From Vibrio ponticus (GTDB lineage: Bacteria > Pseudomonadota > Gammaproteobacteria > Enterobacterales > Vibrionaceae): a DNA stretch of 64,000 nucleotides. Positions 35,701 through 50,700 of this stretch are shown piece after piece. A model generated the notes under the pieces. The model worked only from the letters and a program-made list of their open reading frames with translations. It was not told where the DNA came from and did not search any database. Both the position numbers and the translations under genes were made by a program. Within the stretch, counting starts at the first letter, position 1. Each line of letters opens with the position of its first letter. The stretch covers positions 930,001-994,000 of the forward strand of contig NZ_AP019658.1 in assembly GCF_009938225.1 (NCBI RefSeq), read 5' to 3'.

Positions 35701-38700
35701 ACCTGCTCACTTTCTACCAGTAACTGATCGCCTTTATAAAGTTTAAAAGTGACTTTACTGTTTTCTTCTACATCAACATTAAATGAAGGCGTTAGAACAT
35801 TAGTGATTGCATCACTGTTGCTTTCACCGGAGTCACTATCGTCGGTTAACGTCACCTCAGCCTTACTCACTGAGTTATCATAGGTAAAGCTGTCACTAAA
35901 CTGCTCTTTATGACCAGCTGCGTCCTCAACTTCAATTCGATAATGGAATTCACCTTCATTTGTTAACTTATCGACGTCGGCTAACTGAAGTGAGAAACTG
36001 CCATCATCACTTTCTACCTTGAAGTCATCGCCGGATTGGACGTAATTGCCGTCTCCATCGCGGATAAACAGTTTCACTATAGCGTTCTTTTCTGCCGTAC
36101 CGACAAAGACAGGTAGTTCAGCCGAAGTGATTTTATCTTTATAGAAGCTACTATCTCGCCCCGTATCGCCTTGTTCACCCGCTTTCAGACCGACATTTTC
36201 AAGTCGCGCACTGGTATCTATGGTAAGCGTTTGGTCTTCGATAGCATTAACGTTACCTGCCGCATCTTCCGCTTCAATGCTATAGGTGTACTCAACGCCA
36301 TCTGGATTGCTATTGTCGCGACCTGACAGGTCAATATCGATGTCCCAAGTACCATCAGCTGTAGTACCTGAGTCCACGGTATAAGTTTGGCTCCAACCAT
36401 CGCTACCTTTAATCGTGATGCGTACCTTCGCTTCCGCTTCACCGTCCGTCGGTACTTCGACTGTACCTGTTAGCTTGATGTTTTCCGTATTAAATAACGG
36501 ACTACCAGTAACAGCATGGTCAACTGTGGTATCGGCTACAGACGGATCGATCCTGTCAACTTTAAACTCCAGCGATTCTACGTCATTGTTACCCGCAAGG
36601 TCTGTCGACTTGATGTACAGTTTGTAGCTGCCATCTTTGTCCAGTGAGTCATTGACCGATAAACTCTCTAGCGCAGCGCTCCAACTGCCATCCACTGAAG
36701 CAACCACCTCTTGATAGCCCGACACTTCAACTTCTACGCCGTTAACCAGCTTCACCAATTTATATTCAATCGTCGCACCTTGCTCGGCGCTGCCAGAGGT
36801 GCCCGTAAAGACGAGGTGGGTTTCTCCATTAAAGTTGGTCAGCATATCCCCTTTATCAGATGAGTTGCTGCCATCACTCATATCGACAGAATTAATGTCG
36901 AGCGTGGTTTTTTGGTCGAGTGTATAGTGAATTTGCGTTTCGTCACTCTTGTTACCAGCATCATCTTTGACATACAGGGTGACACTTCTATCTATGCCTT
37001 GCTCCAACGATGCATCGCCTACATCTGGCAAAGGTATTGACCACACACCAGTGACATTGTCGGCATCCGCACTATAGGTTTGACCATTGAATTCAAGATA
37101 GACGCGCGCGCCCTTCTCTGCGGTACCACTAAAGACTGGATTCGCTTCACCGGTAATATAGTGATCATCCACGAATGCCAGATCACCAAGTAGCTGCTCC
37201 GATATCTTCGTCACTTCAACTGGAGCCGGAGCGTCGCTGTCAATGGTAAAGCTGCTTGTTTCACTGTCTGTGTTACCAGCGCGATCTACTGTGCTCACGG
37301 TATAGTTATACGTACCGCTTGCCAACTCTTTCGTTGTCACTGACCAATAACCATCGACATTGGTGATTGGGTCAAGAGTGTAAGGGCTGTTGCTGTCACC
37401 CTCAATGGTGACGGTAACGATTGAACCCACTTCCGCTTTACCTTCAATGGTTGGCGTGTTTAGTGAGGTTTTCTGATCGCTTAACGTTGCTTGTTTATCA
37501 TTATCCGTGAGCCCCGTATCACTCGCTTGGTCGAGCTTAATGCTATCGTCGACTAGATCAGTGGTGCTATCAACGGTGAAATCCCCCGTTAATTGAAGTT
37601 CATCACCTTCGGCATTGGTGGTGTTCCCTGCAATATCAGTAACGGTGATCGTGTATTCATAGTCAGCACCCTCAACCAAAGAGACATTTTCTAATGCCAA
37701 GTCTATGCTCCAATCCCCCGAAGCATTCGCTTCCACAGTAATGGGTTCAGGGTTTAATACGCCTGATGTGCTACTCGTCAGAACCAATTTGATGGTGGCA
37801 TTTGCATCGGATTGACCGCTAAAGGTTGGCGTTTTACCTGCGTAGTTTTGGTCATTAACATCACTACGGTTAGTGATTTCCAAAGCGCCATCGTCATAAT
37901 CGTTGCCACTGGCGGTTAATTTTGCCACGGTATCCACAGTCAAAGTTTGGTCTTTAATCGTGGTATTAACGTTACCTGCCGCATCTTCCGCTTCAATGCT
38001 ATAGGTGTACTCAACGCCATCTGGATTGCTATTGTCGCGACCTGACAGGTCAATATCGATGTCCCAAGTACCATCAGCTGTAGTACCTGAGTCCACGGTA
38101 TAAGTTTGGCTCCAACCATCGCTACCTTTAATCGTGATGCGTACCTTCGCTTCCGCTTCACCGTCCGTCGGTACTTCGACTGTACCTGTTAGCTTGATGT
38201 TTTCCGTATTAAATAACGGACTACCAGTAACAGCATGGTCAACTGTGGTATCGGCTACAGACGGATCGATCCTGTCAACTTTAAACTCCAGCGATTCTAC
38301 GTCATTGTTACCCGCAAGGTCTGTCGACTTGATGTACAGTTTGTAGCTGCCATCTTTGTCCAGTGAGTCATTGACCGATAAACTCTCTAGCGCAGCGCTC
38401 CAACTGCCATCCACTGAAGCAACCACCTCTTGATAGCCCGACACTTCAACTTCTACGCCGTTAACCAGCTTCACCAATTTATATTCAATCGTCGCACCTT
38501 GCTCGGCGCTGCCAGAGGTGCCTGTAAAGACGAGGTGGGTTTCTCCGTTAAAGTTGGTCAGCATATCCCCTTTATCAGATGAGTTGCTGCCATCACTCAT
38601 ATCGACAGAATTAATGTCGAGCGTGGTTTTTTGGTCGAGTGTATAGTGAATTTGCGTTTCGTCACTCTTGTTACCAGCATCATCTTTGACATACAGGGTG

Positions 38701-41700
38701 ACACTTCTATCTATGCCTTGCTCCAACGATGCATCGCCTACATCTGGCAAAGGTATTGACCACACACCAGTGACATTGTCGGCATCCGCACTATAGGTTT
38801 GACCATTGAATTCAAGATAGACGCGCGCGCCCTTCTCTGCGGTACCACTAAAGACTGGATTCGCTTCACCGGTAATATAGTGATCATCCACGAATGCCAG
38901 ATCACCAAGTAGCTGCTCCGATATCTTCGTCACTTCAACTGGAGCCGGAGCGTCGCTGTCAATGGTAAAGCTGCTTGTTTCACTGTCTGTGTTACCAGCG
39001 CGATCTACTGTGCTCACGGTATAGTTATACGTACCGCTTGCCAACTCTTTCGTTGTCACTGACCAATAACCATCGACATTGGTGATTGGGTCAAGAGTGT
39101 AAGGGCTGTTGCTGTCACCCTCAATGGTGACGGTAACGATTGAACCCACTTCCGCTTTACCTTCAATGGTTGGCGTGTTTAGTGAGGTTTTCTGATCGCT
39201 TAACGTTGCTTGTTTATCATTATCCGTGAGCCCCGTATCACTCGCTTGGTCGAGCTTAATGCTATCGTCGACTAGATCAGTGGTGCTATCAACGGTGAAA
39301 TCCCCCGTTAATTGAAGTTCATCACCTTCGGCATTGGTGGTGTTCCCTGCAATATCAGTAACGGTGATCGTGTATTCATAGTCAGCACCCTCAACCAAAG
39401 AGACATTTTCTAATGCCAAGTCTATGCTCCAATCCCCCGAAGCATTCGCTTCCACAGTAATGGGTTCAGGGTTTAATACGCCTGATGTGCTACTCGTCAG
39501 AACCAATTTGATGGTGGCATTTGCATCGGATTGACCGCTAAAGGTTGGCGTTTTACCTGCGTAGTTTTGGTCATTAACATCACTACGGTTAGTGATTTCC
39601 AAAGCGCCATCGTCATAATCGTTGCCACTGGCGGTTAATTTTGCCACGGTATCCACAGTCAAAGTTTGGTCTTTAATCGTGGTATTAACGTTACCTGCCG
39701 CATCTTCCGCTTCAATGCTATAGGTGTACTCAACGCCATCTGGATTGCTATTGTCGCGACCTGACAGGTCAATATCGATGTCCCAAGTACCATCAGCTGT
39801 AGTACCTGAGTCCACGGTATAAGTTTGGCTCCAACCATCGCTACCTTTAATCGTGATGCGTACCTTCGCTTCCGCTTCACCGTCCGTCGGTACTTCGACT
39901 GTACCTGTTAGCTTGATGTTTTCCGTATTAAATAACGGACTACCAGTAACAGCATGGTCAACTGTGGTATCGGCTACAGACGGATCGATCCTGTCAACTT
40001 TAAACTCCAGCGATTCTACGTCATTGTTACCCGCAAGGTCTGTCGACTTGATGTACAGTTTGTAGCTGCCATCTTTGTCCAGTGAGTCATTGACCGATAA
40101 ACTCTCTAGCGCAGCGCTCCAACTGCCATCCACTGAAGCAACCACCTCTTGATAGCCCGACACTTCAACTTCTACGCCGTTAACCAGCTTCACCAATTTA
40201 TATTCAATCGTCGCACCTTGCTCGGCGCTGCCAGAGGTGCCTGTAAAGACGAGGTGGGTTTCTCCGTTAAAGTTGGTCAGCATATCCCCTTTATCAGACG
40301 AGTTGCTGCCATCACTCATATCGACAGAATTAATGTCGAGCGTGGTTTTTTCATCAAGAGTATATTTACCCTCCACAGCACTACTTGCATTACCAGCACT
40401 GTCGACAACTTTAATCGTATAATCGCGCTCAATTCCCGAGTCTAATTGGTTACCAATATCATCAACTTTGACACTCCAATCGCCATTTTCATCGACATTA
40501 GCGGTGAAAACATCTAAACCTTCAACTTCAATATAAACACGCGAATGAGGTTCAGCTTTACCTGCAAATACTGGGTTTTCTTGGTTGGTCAGATTGCCGT
40601 CTGAATCGAACGCTTCACCATGGATAGTTAAATTGGAAACACTGTCTGGCTTACTAGTATCAATAGTAAATTGCAAATCACCACTTTCTAATGTATTACC
40701 CGCTTTATCTACAGTAGTCACATTGTAGGTATACTCTTGGTCCTCAAGGTTGTTTTTATCAATCTCAATACTCCAGCTACCATCTTGATTTTCAACCTCG
40801 GTACTGTAGCTAACTCCATCAATCACCAAGGTTATTTTTGCCCCGAACTCAGCTTTACCAACAATGGTAGGAGTGCGATCTGAAGTGACTTGGTCCGAAC
40901 GCGACGCTTCCGCTATATCATCATCACCCTCTAAGCCTGTATCACTATCCGTCGCTAAGCCAATGTCGGATAAGTGCGTTGACGGATCGACAGTAAAATG
41001 AGAGTTGATTACAAGCTCATTGCCATCCGAATCTTTGGTATTACCAGCCAGATCTTTCACCGTAATTTGATAGCTATAGTCACCCGCTGTAAGTTGCGAG
41101 CCAACTTCAACACTCCACTCGGCAAGTCCATTATCTGGATTAAGGTTTGCGACGGCTTCAATTGGATTGGGAGAAATGTTCAGCTTCGCGCGATTATCAT
41201 CAAACAGTGTGATGTAAACCGTCGAGCCTTCATCTGCGGTACCGCTAAATACTGGCGTTTGATCGCTGGTGTAATTTTGGTCGGTTACATCAGTGCGGTT
41301 AGTTGTCTCCAAGCCACCTGTTAGGCTGGCTTGGGTATCAATAACAAGCGCTTCTGATGACTCGATTTCGGTTTTGTTACCTGCCTTGTCAGTCGCAATT
41401 ATGGTGTACTTACCATAATCACCGTCTGCTAGTTCAATCGACTCAATCTGCCACTTTCCATCAACGACGGTAACTGGACCGAGGGTCGTTTCACCAAATT
41501 TAATCGTTACTGTTGTACCTTCTTCACCCGTACCTGCAAATTCTGGGGTGTTGTCATAGGTAATGCCATCAACAATGCCGGTATCCGATTCTTCGGTGAG
41601 TTTACCCGTTACCTCGGGCGCAATGTTATCAATCGTTACTTGTTGCCTTTCGACTATAGAGGTATTACCGGCTAAATCGGTGGCAATGATGTCATATTCG

Positions 41701-44700
41701 TACGTCTGATTGGCATCAAGTGTTACATCATTCACTACCCAGGTAGTGACAGTGTCACCATTAACAAAGCTGCTTACCGTGGCATCTATCGTATCGACAA
41801 TAACACCGTTTAAGCGAATCACAAGTTGAACGGTCATTCCTTCTTGCGCTTCAACTTGACCATTGAAGTTCAATGTCGTGTTCTTCGTTTCACCAAACCC
41901 ATTACTGGTATCACTCGCTAGGCTCAAACCGCCAGAAAGATTGAGTGGGTCTTGATTATCGATTACTAGCTTGTTGCCCGTATTTTCTTTGGTGTTACCA
42001 GCGATATCTTCTACCTTGACGCTATAGGTATATTCTCCGTCGGCTAGTTCTTCTGGCACTACAAATTTCCAATCGCCATCTGAATTTGCCTTAAAGCTAG
42101 CGTAACTGTTTTCAAAGCCATCAAACTTAATCGTTACAATTGCGTCAGCTTCAGTCTTACCGACTAATATAGGATTACGTACCTGAGTCACATCATCTGT
42201 CTGACTTGCACCAGTGTTATTCTCTTTGGTTTGTTCCAGACCAGCCGTCGGTTCCGCCAGTGTGCGATCAACGACTAAGTTTTGCTCAGGAAGTTGAGTA
42301 TTGTTACCAGCTTTATCCGTTACTTCAACCACATAGGTATATTCACCTTCCGGTAATTGACTATCATGCTGATAAGTCCAACTCGCTCCATATTGAGAGT
42401 CATCGCTCGATACTGAGGCGGAAACCACGGTCGTATTATCGTTTTGATCTTTAAACGTAATTTTTACCTGAGAATCAGGCTCTACACTTCCAGAGAAGAT
42501 TGGGCGCTCGGCTTTGGTTATGCCATCTTGTGTTGATATACCTGTATCTGACGTAGAATCATGTTCCAAACCACCATTGATGAACGCTGTATCGTCAATT
42601 GTAATTGAATAATCACTGTCTTGACCGACACCAAGCGTGGTGGTGTTACCCGCTAAGTCCTTCGCTTCAACGGTGTAGAAGTAAGTTTCGCCATGTACCA
42701 AGTCAGCCAATGCGCCGCTTGTGGGCGCATCACTTGAGAGATCGACCGACCACTTACCGTTTATAACCGTTGTTTGGTATTGCGCGCCGTTGATATCTAG
42801 CGTGATCGTATCACCCTCATCGCCAGTACCAGAGATGATCGGCTGCTTCACGTTAGTGATGGTATCGCTATTTGAACTCGCATCAAAGTCAACGCCACTA
42901 TCAGACGCTGTGTCTAGTCCTGCTGTCACTGATATCGCGGTGTCTACAGTTAGATCTATCTTGTGCTCTAACTCATCTAACGTGGTGACGTTGCCAACAC
43001 TGTCTATCGCACTAACTTCTACTGTGTAACTACCATCTGCAAGCACAGTATTGGTTTCAATCAACCATGTACCATCCTCTACATCAACTTGATACTCATC
43101 TCGATAGGTTCCGTCATTACTTGTGATAACGAGCGTAACCGTCGAACCAGCCTCGCTGGTACCTTCGAATTTTGGAGCCTGGCTCGTACTTGACTCTTGC
43201 AAGTTAGTGATGTTATCGCCATCGATATTACTATCGCTTTCTGCCGCTAGGTTTATAGTCAAGCCTTGGGGTGGAGTGCGGTCAACGACTAGCGTTTGTT
43301 CATTAGTCGAGGCGGGGTTGCCAGCTTCATCGGTTGCATGAATGATGTAATTAAACTCACCTTCAAAATCAAAGCCCGCTAGATCCGCGCTCCAATTACT
43401 GGTGCCGGCATCAAATACACCGTCCAAGGTAAGATCATCGCCCATTAATGCCTTAAGTTTCGCATCTAGATCAGCGTTACCCGTCGATGCAAAGACAATC
43501 TTGACTTGTGAACCTTGCTCAGCAGTGCCAGAGAAGGAAAACTCCTTCTTCGATGTTGCTTCTTTTTGTGTACCAGTCTGATCGACCAGGCTCAAGCCAC
43601 CAGCAACAAAGGTTTTCGTATCAACAACAAACGAACCGCTTGTTTCACTGGTGTTGCCGGCATCATCAGTCGATACAACTTCATATGTATACTCTTGCCC
43701 ATCCCAGTCATTGGCTTCGCCACTGTATAGGTCATCAGTTGGCTGCCATGCAGCTAAACCACCCTCTAACTGTACGCTCTCTACTTTTACGCCATCTCGA
43801 TAGATGACGAGTTCGACGCTGGTACCTGATTCCGAATCGATGGCAAAATCTGGCTTGGTATCATTGGTTAACTGATCGATACTCACCACCGGTACTTTAG
43901 GATCGGTTCTATCGATAGTGAATGAATTGGTCACCTCACCTGAAGTATTGCCAGCCTTGTCCGATGCTTCGATTGAGTAAGAATATGACTCTCCATCTTC
44001 GAATTTACTCAGTGCGTCTGGTATCGTAACCGTCCAGTTATTCCCATCCAGCACCAAATAGTCACTGTAATCCACACCGGCAATGATAAAGGTCAATTGG
44101 TCAAGGTTAGCATCGGATACCGTACCTTTGAAAACCAGCTCATTTTCTTCGTTGGTTAGCTGATCGCCTTTAATCCCACTATCACTTTCTTTGGCTAAAT
44201 CGCCACCAGTAATAACAGGCTTGGATGTGTCAATCTCCAACGTTTTATCGAGTTTTGTGGTATTGCCAGCTTCGTCCGTAGCAATGATTGCATAGTCAAG
44301 ATTAATATCGTTGTCGAAAGTAATGCCTGGGGCTGCCGTCCAACTGCCATCGTCATTAACAATGGCGTGATAGGTCTGATTATCAATAACGACTTTAACC
44401 GTTGCACCCGGCTCAACCGTTCCGCTGAAGATTGGCGATTGTTCGTTAGTTAAGATTCCATCTTTTTCGCCCGAGTCGCTGCCATCATCCAGACCACCAG
44501 TGACTGTTGGCGGTGTCGTGTCGACATAAATATGACCGCTCACCGATGTTTGGTTATCTGCGTAATCGACAGCAGTGATTTTATAAGTATAACCTGGCAG
44601 CTCTTTCGACTCTGGCAGTTTCATGCTTTCAGGCAAGGTAAATGACCAAGCACCAGACTCATCATTGACGACAAAAGGTTCTACTTGAAACTCTTGCCAC

Positions 44701-47700
44701 TTACCGTCTTTATCGTAACCTGCAATAACAATCTTAATCTGCGATTTGTGTTCTGCGACACCACTAAAAGTAGGTGTTTGATTGTTCGTTACTTCAAGAT
44801 CATTCTGGAGACCTTGTGTCAATTCAAGGTCGGAAACCTTATCGTAAACAATAGTGATGGTTTGCGGCGTTGACGTGACATTACCCGCTTTATCGGTTGC
44901 TGTTACACTGAATTCGTAGCTTCCCTGAAGTACCACATAATCGCCAAGATCTAGACCATCGAAATCGTTGGTACTCCATTTACCATCACCATCCAAGTCA
45001 TAGATATCGAAGCTCTTTTCACCTTTGATACTAAATGTAACCTTACCACCCGGTTCAACCGTGCCTTCAAATACTGGCGTCTTATTGGTGACCAAATCTG
45101 ATTCACCAGCCAGTTCATATCCAGAATCATACCCGTCAGCGAGATCAATTGAGAGATCATCCGGAGCTGTGGTATCGATGACTAAGCTTTCTTGCTCAAG
45201 CTTCATATCATTACCAAGTGCATCGGTTATCGACACTTGATACAGGTAGTTGTCGTCTGCAGCGTTATCATCCAGACCTGGAATCGTAATACTCCAGTTT
45301 CCTTCCGGATTACCTGTGCTCGGAATTGTATGCGATTTTGACTTAACTACCGTCAAACCATCACTCGCATAGATGGTTACCGTGACTGTGGCACCAGCTT
45401 CACCTCGACCATTAAACGTCGGTGTATTGTCCTTGGTAATACCGTCATCATTTTCAAAGCCTGTATCTGATAGTGCACTTAACCCACCCGACACAGATGT
45501 TTCTACGTCTATTTTAAGCTCACCTGACAAGGTGTCCGATTGATTACCCGCTTTATCAATCGAATAAACTTGGTATGCGTATGGTGTTTCACTATGCGCG
45601 ATATCATTTGGCATAGTGACGCTCCAACGTCCTTGATCATCAACGAGAACCGAACGTGTTTGCCCTGAGATACTAACGATAACCGCAGTTCCTGGCTCTC
45701 CAGTGCCGCTAAAAGTGGGGGTTTTATCTGCAACAGCCGGAACACCATCCATCAAAACATCAGATAATTGATCAAGAGCGACCGTTGGCTTAGTGGTGTC
45801 AATGGTCACGGTCTGTGAAAGCGTCGCTTCATTGCCCGCCTCATCAACAGCTTTGATAGTATAAGTATTATTACCTTCAGGCAGTGGCTTAGTCAGCACA
45901 GCTGTCCAGCTGCCGTCACTTTCAACCACCGCTGCGACCGTTTGGTTGGAGAAATAGAGGGTCACTGTCGCACCTGATTCAGCCATCCCCGAGAATGTGG
46001 GTTGCTCTTTTGAGGTGTAGTTGTCGCTATTACTACCAAATTTCTCGCCATCAACAATGAGGTTTGGTGCGGTATCTTCACCCGCTTTCAGCCCACCGCT
46101 TACGTGGGTTTTGTTATCAAAAATAAAGCTACCGCTAACGACATCACTTTCATTGCCAGCAACATCTGTCGCGACCGCTTCATAATCAATCTTAATGCCA
46201 TCATAGTTAATTGCATCATCGTTACTTAAAAATTGGCTACCAAACAGCGCATCACCGTCGATTTGCCAATTGCCTGCTTCAATGTTGTTTAGTGTGTAAG
46301 AGATACCATCAATGGTCACCGTTATCGTCGCAACATCCTCGGTAACAGTACCACTAACGTCAGGGCGTATCTCATTGGTTAGTGCCGGTATATTTACCAC
46401 AACATCGGCTGGCGTGTTGTCGATAGTTAACTTACCACTGTCAGTCTGAATATTACCCGCCAAGTCGATTGATTTAAGCGTGTACTCAATATCCTTGCCT
46501 TCATCGATACGCTCCGTAACGATTAATTCCCAGTTGCCATCACTATCTGCGACTGATTTATATATATCATCACCAATAAGCAATTGGATTTCTGCATTCG
46601 CTTCAGCAGTACCGTTAAATTTAAGCTCATCTTTACCAAGTTTTGCGTAAGAGGTGATGCCGTCACTACTCGAATCCCCAACATCATCACCACTGCTTAA
46701 GCCACCGTTAATCGCTTCGGTAGTGGTATCGATGACCAGCTGTTCCTGTTCAAGCGTCGTCACATTGCCCGCTTTATCGACTGCTTTTAAAGTGTAGTTG
46801 TAAGTTCCATCCGGCAAAGTCGTTGGCACTGTGATCTGCCAATCACTGTCTGTTACTTTTATCGTATAATCTTGACCCGCAATAGTCAGTGTTACAAAGT
46901 GCGGATCTTGCTCAGATGCCCCCGTTAATGTACCCGCAAACGTTGGCGACTGGACCGAGGTAATATCATCACTGTCTTTCGCATCTGCTACGCCGTCATC
47001 ACGATAATCATCTTCTGCGCTGAGCTTTCCAGTAAAGCCTGTTGGATGTTGCGCATCAACCGTAATACTTCCCGATGTAGCGGCGCTATTACCAGCAGCA
47101 TCCTCAGCATTGATCGTAAAGTCATGGTTGACGACTTCGCCATCATTGGCGAGCGCCTCGGTGACTTGAATTTGCCAAATACCCGAGTCCAAAACGATTG
47201 TGCTATACGTTTTACCACCAATCGATAGAGTTACCGTTGCGCCTGGTTCACCATTACCCTCAAACTTTGGTTTAGTCTCACTGGTATAGTTATCTGAATA
47301 GGTGCCCTCTTCGCCTGCATAAGGCACACCGGTATCGTCGGAAGAAGCAAGGTCACCGGACACTTCTGTTTTAGGGTCAACCGTAATCTTGCCAGTATCG
47401 CTGTCATGGTTACCCGCTTTATCAGTGACATCTATGGTGTAGTCAAAAGAGACGGATTCGTCAGAGTTTGGTTCCAGAAGGTTCTGAGTTACCTTTAGAC
47501 TCCAATTACCATTGTCATCCGCTTTAGTGGTGTAAACCTGATTATTAATCGTAATGACTATTTTCGCATCTTTTTCCGCAGTGCCTGATAAGGTAGGCTG
47601 AACATGCTTAGTCAAACTATCGCCGCTGACACCAGAATCCCCTAACAACGGGTCTGAACTTAAACCATGAGTATAAGATTCAAGAATTGTGTCGATTGTG

Positions 47701-50700
47701 ACGCTATCAGACTTAACCAGCTTGTTACCCGCAAGATCTTCTGCTGTAAGAACGTAGGTATAAGTGCCATTGGCTAATTCATCGGTGATTTGAACACGCC
47801 AACCACCTAATGGGTCGACCTCTGCTGAATACTCTTTACCATCAATTAGCAGGGTAACCGTCGCTTGAGGATCAGTTTCACCACTGAACCAAGGGTCACG
47901 AATGTTGGTATAACCATCAAGCTCACCTTTATCACTGTCTGCATCCAATCCACCAGTGAGCTTTCCAGGCACTTGGTTATCAACCTCAAGTTGCCCTTCA
48001 TACTTCGCTTTGTTGCCCGCAATGTCGACCAAAGTAATTTGATAACTGTAAAGGTTGTCTTGCAAAGAGACACCTTCTTGTGCCAAATCAATACTCCAAT
48101 TACCCTCTTGATCAACCGTTGTGGTGATGTCACCAATGCCGTTACCCAAGCTTAATGTAACCGTCGCACCAAGATCGCCCTTACCAGCAAAGGTAGGGTT
48201 ACGAGTTTGAGTGATACCATCACTGTCATAGGCACCCGTGTCATCTTCACTGGCTAACGAACCCGTTACCGATGCTTCATTGTCCACCACTAAAGTGCTG
48301 TTGATAGGCGTTGTGTTACCAGCTCCATCTGTCGCGATTATTGTGTATGGATATTCACCATCTTCAAACTCGTTAGTATTGGTAAGTTCAATGGTCCAAT
48401 TACCATCAGGATCAACCGTGGTCGCGTAAGTCTGTCCATTTAGTGAAAGCTCAACCTTGTGCCCTACTTCACCTTTACCTGAAAACTTAGGTAAGCGTGT
48501 TTGTGTTATGCCATCAGTGGTAATGTTTGTATCACTTGATGCAGCAACCCCACCGCTAAACACCGGGTCTTGAGTATCAACAGTGACAACGCCAGACTCA
48601 GAATCTGCGACACCAGCTAAGTCTTGGGCAACAACTTGGTAGCTCCATTCACCATCGCCAAGATCATCCTCAACTTGCTTAAACCACGTACCGTTTTCCG
48701 CTACTTTAGTGGTGTAAACTTTGGTTTCTCTGTCTGAGCCTTCGCCTTTGGTTAACGTAATAGTAATGATCGCATCAACTTCACCTGTACCGACAAATTC
48801 CGGTTTAGTTAGATTAGTATGAGTGTCATCCCAACCTGTTTTGGTCGCACTCGAAAGCGCGGCGGTTACCTCGGTTACGGTATCAAGCTCAATTTGACCT
48901 TCAATTGGGTCAAATTGGTTGGTGTTACCTGCCTTGTCTTGCGTTGTGATGGTGTAATCATAGCTACCATCATTTTTTAATTCGTTAGTAACATCAATTG
49001 ACCATTCAACATCAGTATCAATGACGCCATCACCATTGTCTGCGACTTCCACACTGTATTCTTTACCATCGATGGTTACAGTAACGGTTGAACCTTCTTC
49101 CGCTGTACCACTAAAAGTTGGTGTCGTATCGCGTGTGTAGTCGTCATTATCAAAGCGCCCCGTATCACTACTTGCATCTAAGCCGCCTTGCAAATTAACT
49201 TCTGTATCTATGGTAATGCTACCCTGTTTGACCACTGGGTTACCCGCATCGTCCTTCGCTGTTAACGTATATGCTTGGTCTCCATCCGCTAATTGATCGG
49301 TCACCGTAACCGACCAAATACCTGACGCATCAACGTTCGCATCATATTCAACACCACCAATCAACAAGGTTACGTGTGAGCCAGGTTCTACCTCGCCACT
49401 AAACGTCGGTAAATTATCAGAGGTGTAGTTGTCATCATCCGAAGTACCTGTGTCACTAACATTCTCTAGACCACCTTTGAACAACTGAGGAGGTAAGGTA
49501 TCGACATGGATTTGCGCCGTTGGTAATGAAGCGTCGTTGCCTGCCAGATCAGTGGTTTTCAACGAATAATCATAAGTGCGGTCTTCTAACTCAACATTGT
49601 GATCCGCAAGAGAAATCGACCAAACCCCGTTAACAACCGTCGCTTCAAGAGTGGTCTCCGGCGAGGTATTGAGCGTCAGATAGACCGTTGCCCCTTCTTC
49701 ACCTGTCCCTGAAAACGTAGGTTGATTAAATTTAGTTAAATTGTCTGTATTTGAAATACCGGTATCAAACTCAGCGTCCAATCCACCAGTGAAAGTCACC
49801 ACTTCCGTATCAATTGTGATGCTCTGATCGATGATCGCCGTTTTGTTACCCGCCAAATCATAAGCATTTAAATGGTAGTTATGGGTACCTTGGCTAAGAG
49901 GCTGATCAACGGTGATAGTCCAATTACCACTTGTATCAACTGTAGTTTGGAACGTCTTACCGTCGATAACTAACTCAACAATCGCATCCAACTCAGCAAC
50001 GCCAGCGAACGTTGGCATGGTATTTTTGGTGATTTTGTCACTGTCACTTACCCCTGTATCTACCAGCGAGTTTTCAACCATGTCACCGCTAAATGGGCTT
50101 GGTGGCGTAAGATCTATCGTCAACTGACCGGTTTCATTCGATGTATTACCCGCGTAGTCTGTCGCAGAGACCTGATACTCGTATTCGCCATGAGGAAGTG
50201 CATCATCGACACGAACAGCCCAGTTACCCGAAGCATCCGCTTGAGTGGTGTAAGTGTTGCCGTTTATCTCGACACTAATAAAGCTGTTTGCTTCGGTAAC
50301 ACCAGAAATGTACGGGTTCTGTTTATTCGTATACTGGTCGCTATCTGAACGCCCGGTATCACTTGAAGCATCTAATTGCCAAGAGTCTTGCGTCGGTGCA
50401 ACGCTATCTATGACAAACTGATTTTCAATTTCTTTAACGTTGCCTGCCGCATCTTCGGCAACAATCTTGTATTGATAAGTCCCGTCATCTAAATTCGCCA
50501 GGACATCATCGTAAAGTTGGTGACTGCTATCTAAAGTCCAACTACCGTCACTGGCGACATCTACCTCTAGCGCGCTAGTTGAACCATTAAAATAAAATTT
50601 TACTGTCGCATCAGCGTCAACCTTACCGGTAAATTCTGGTGACTTATGCTTGGTGATCGCGTCAGTCTGAGAGTAGCCCGTATCAATATCATCGGTTTGC

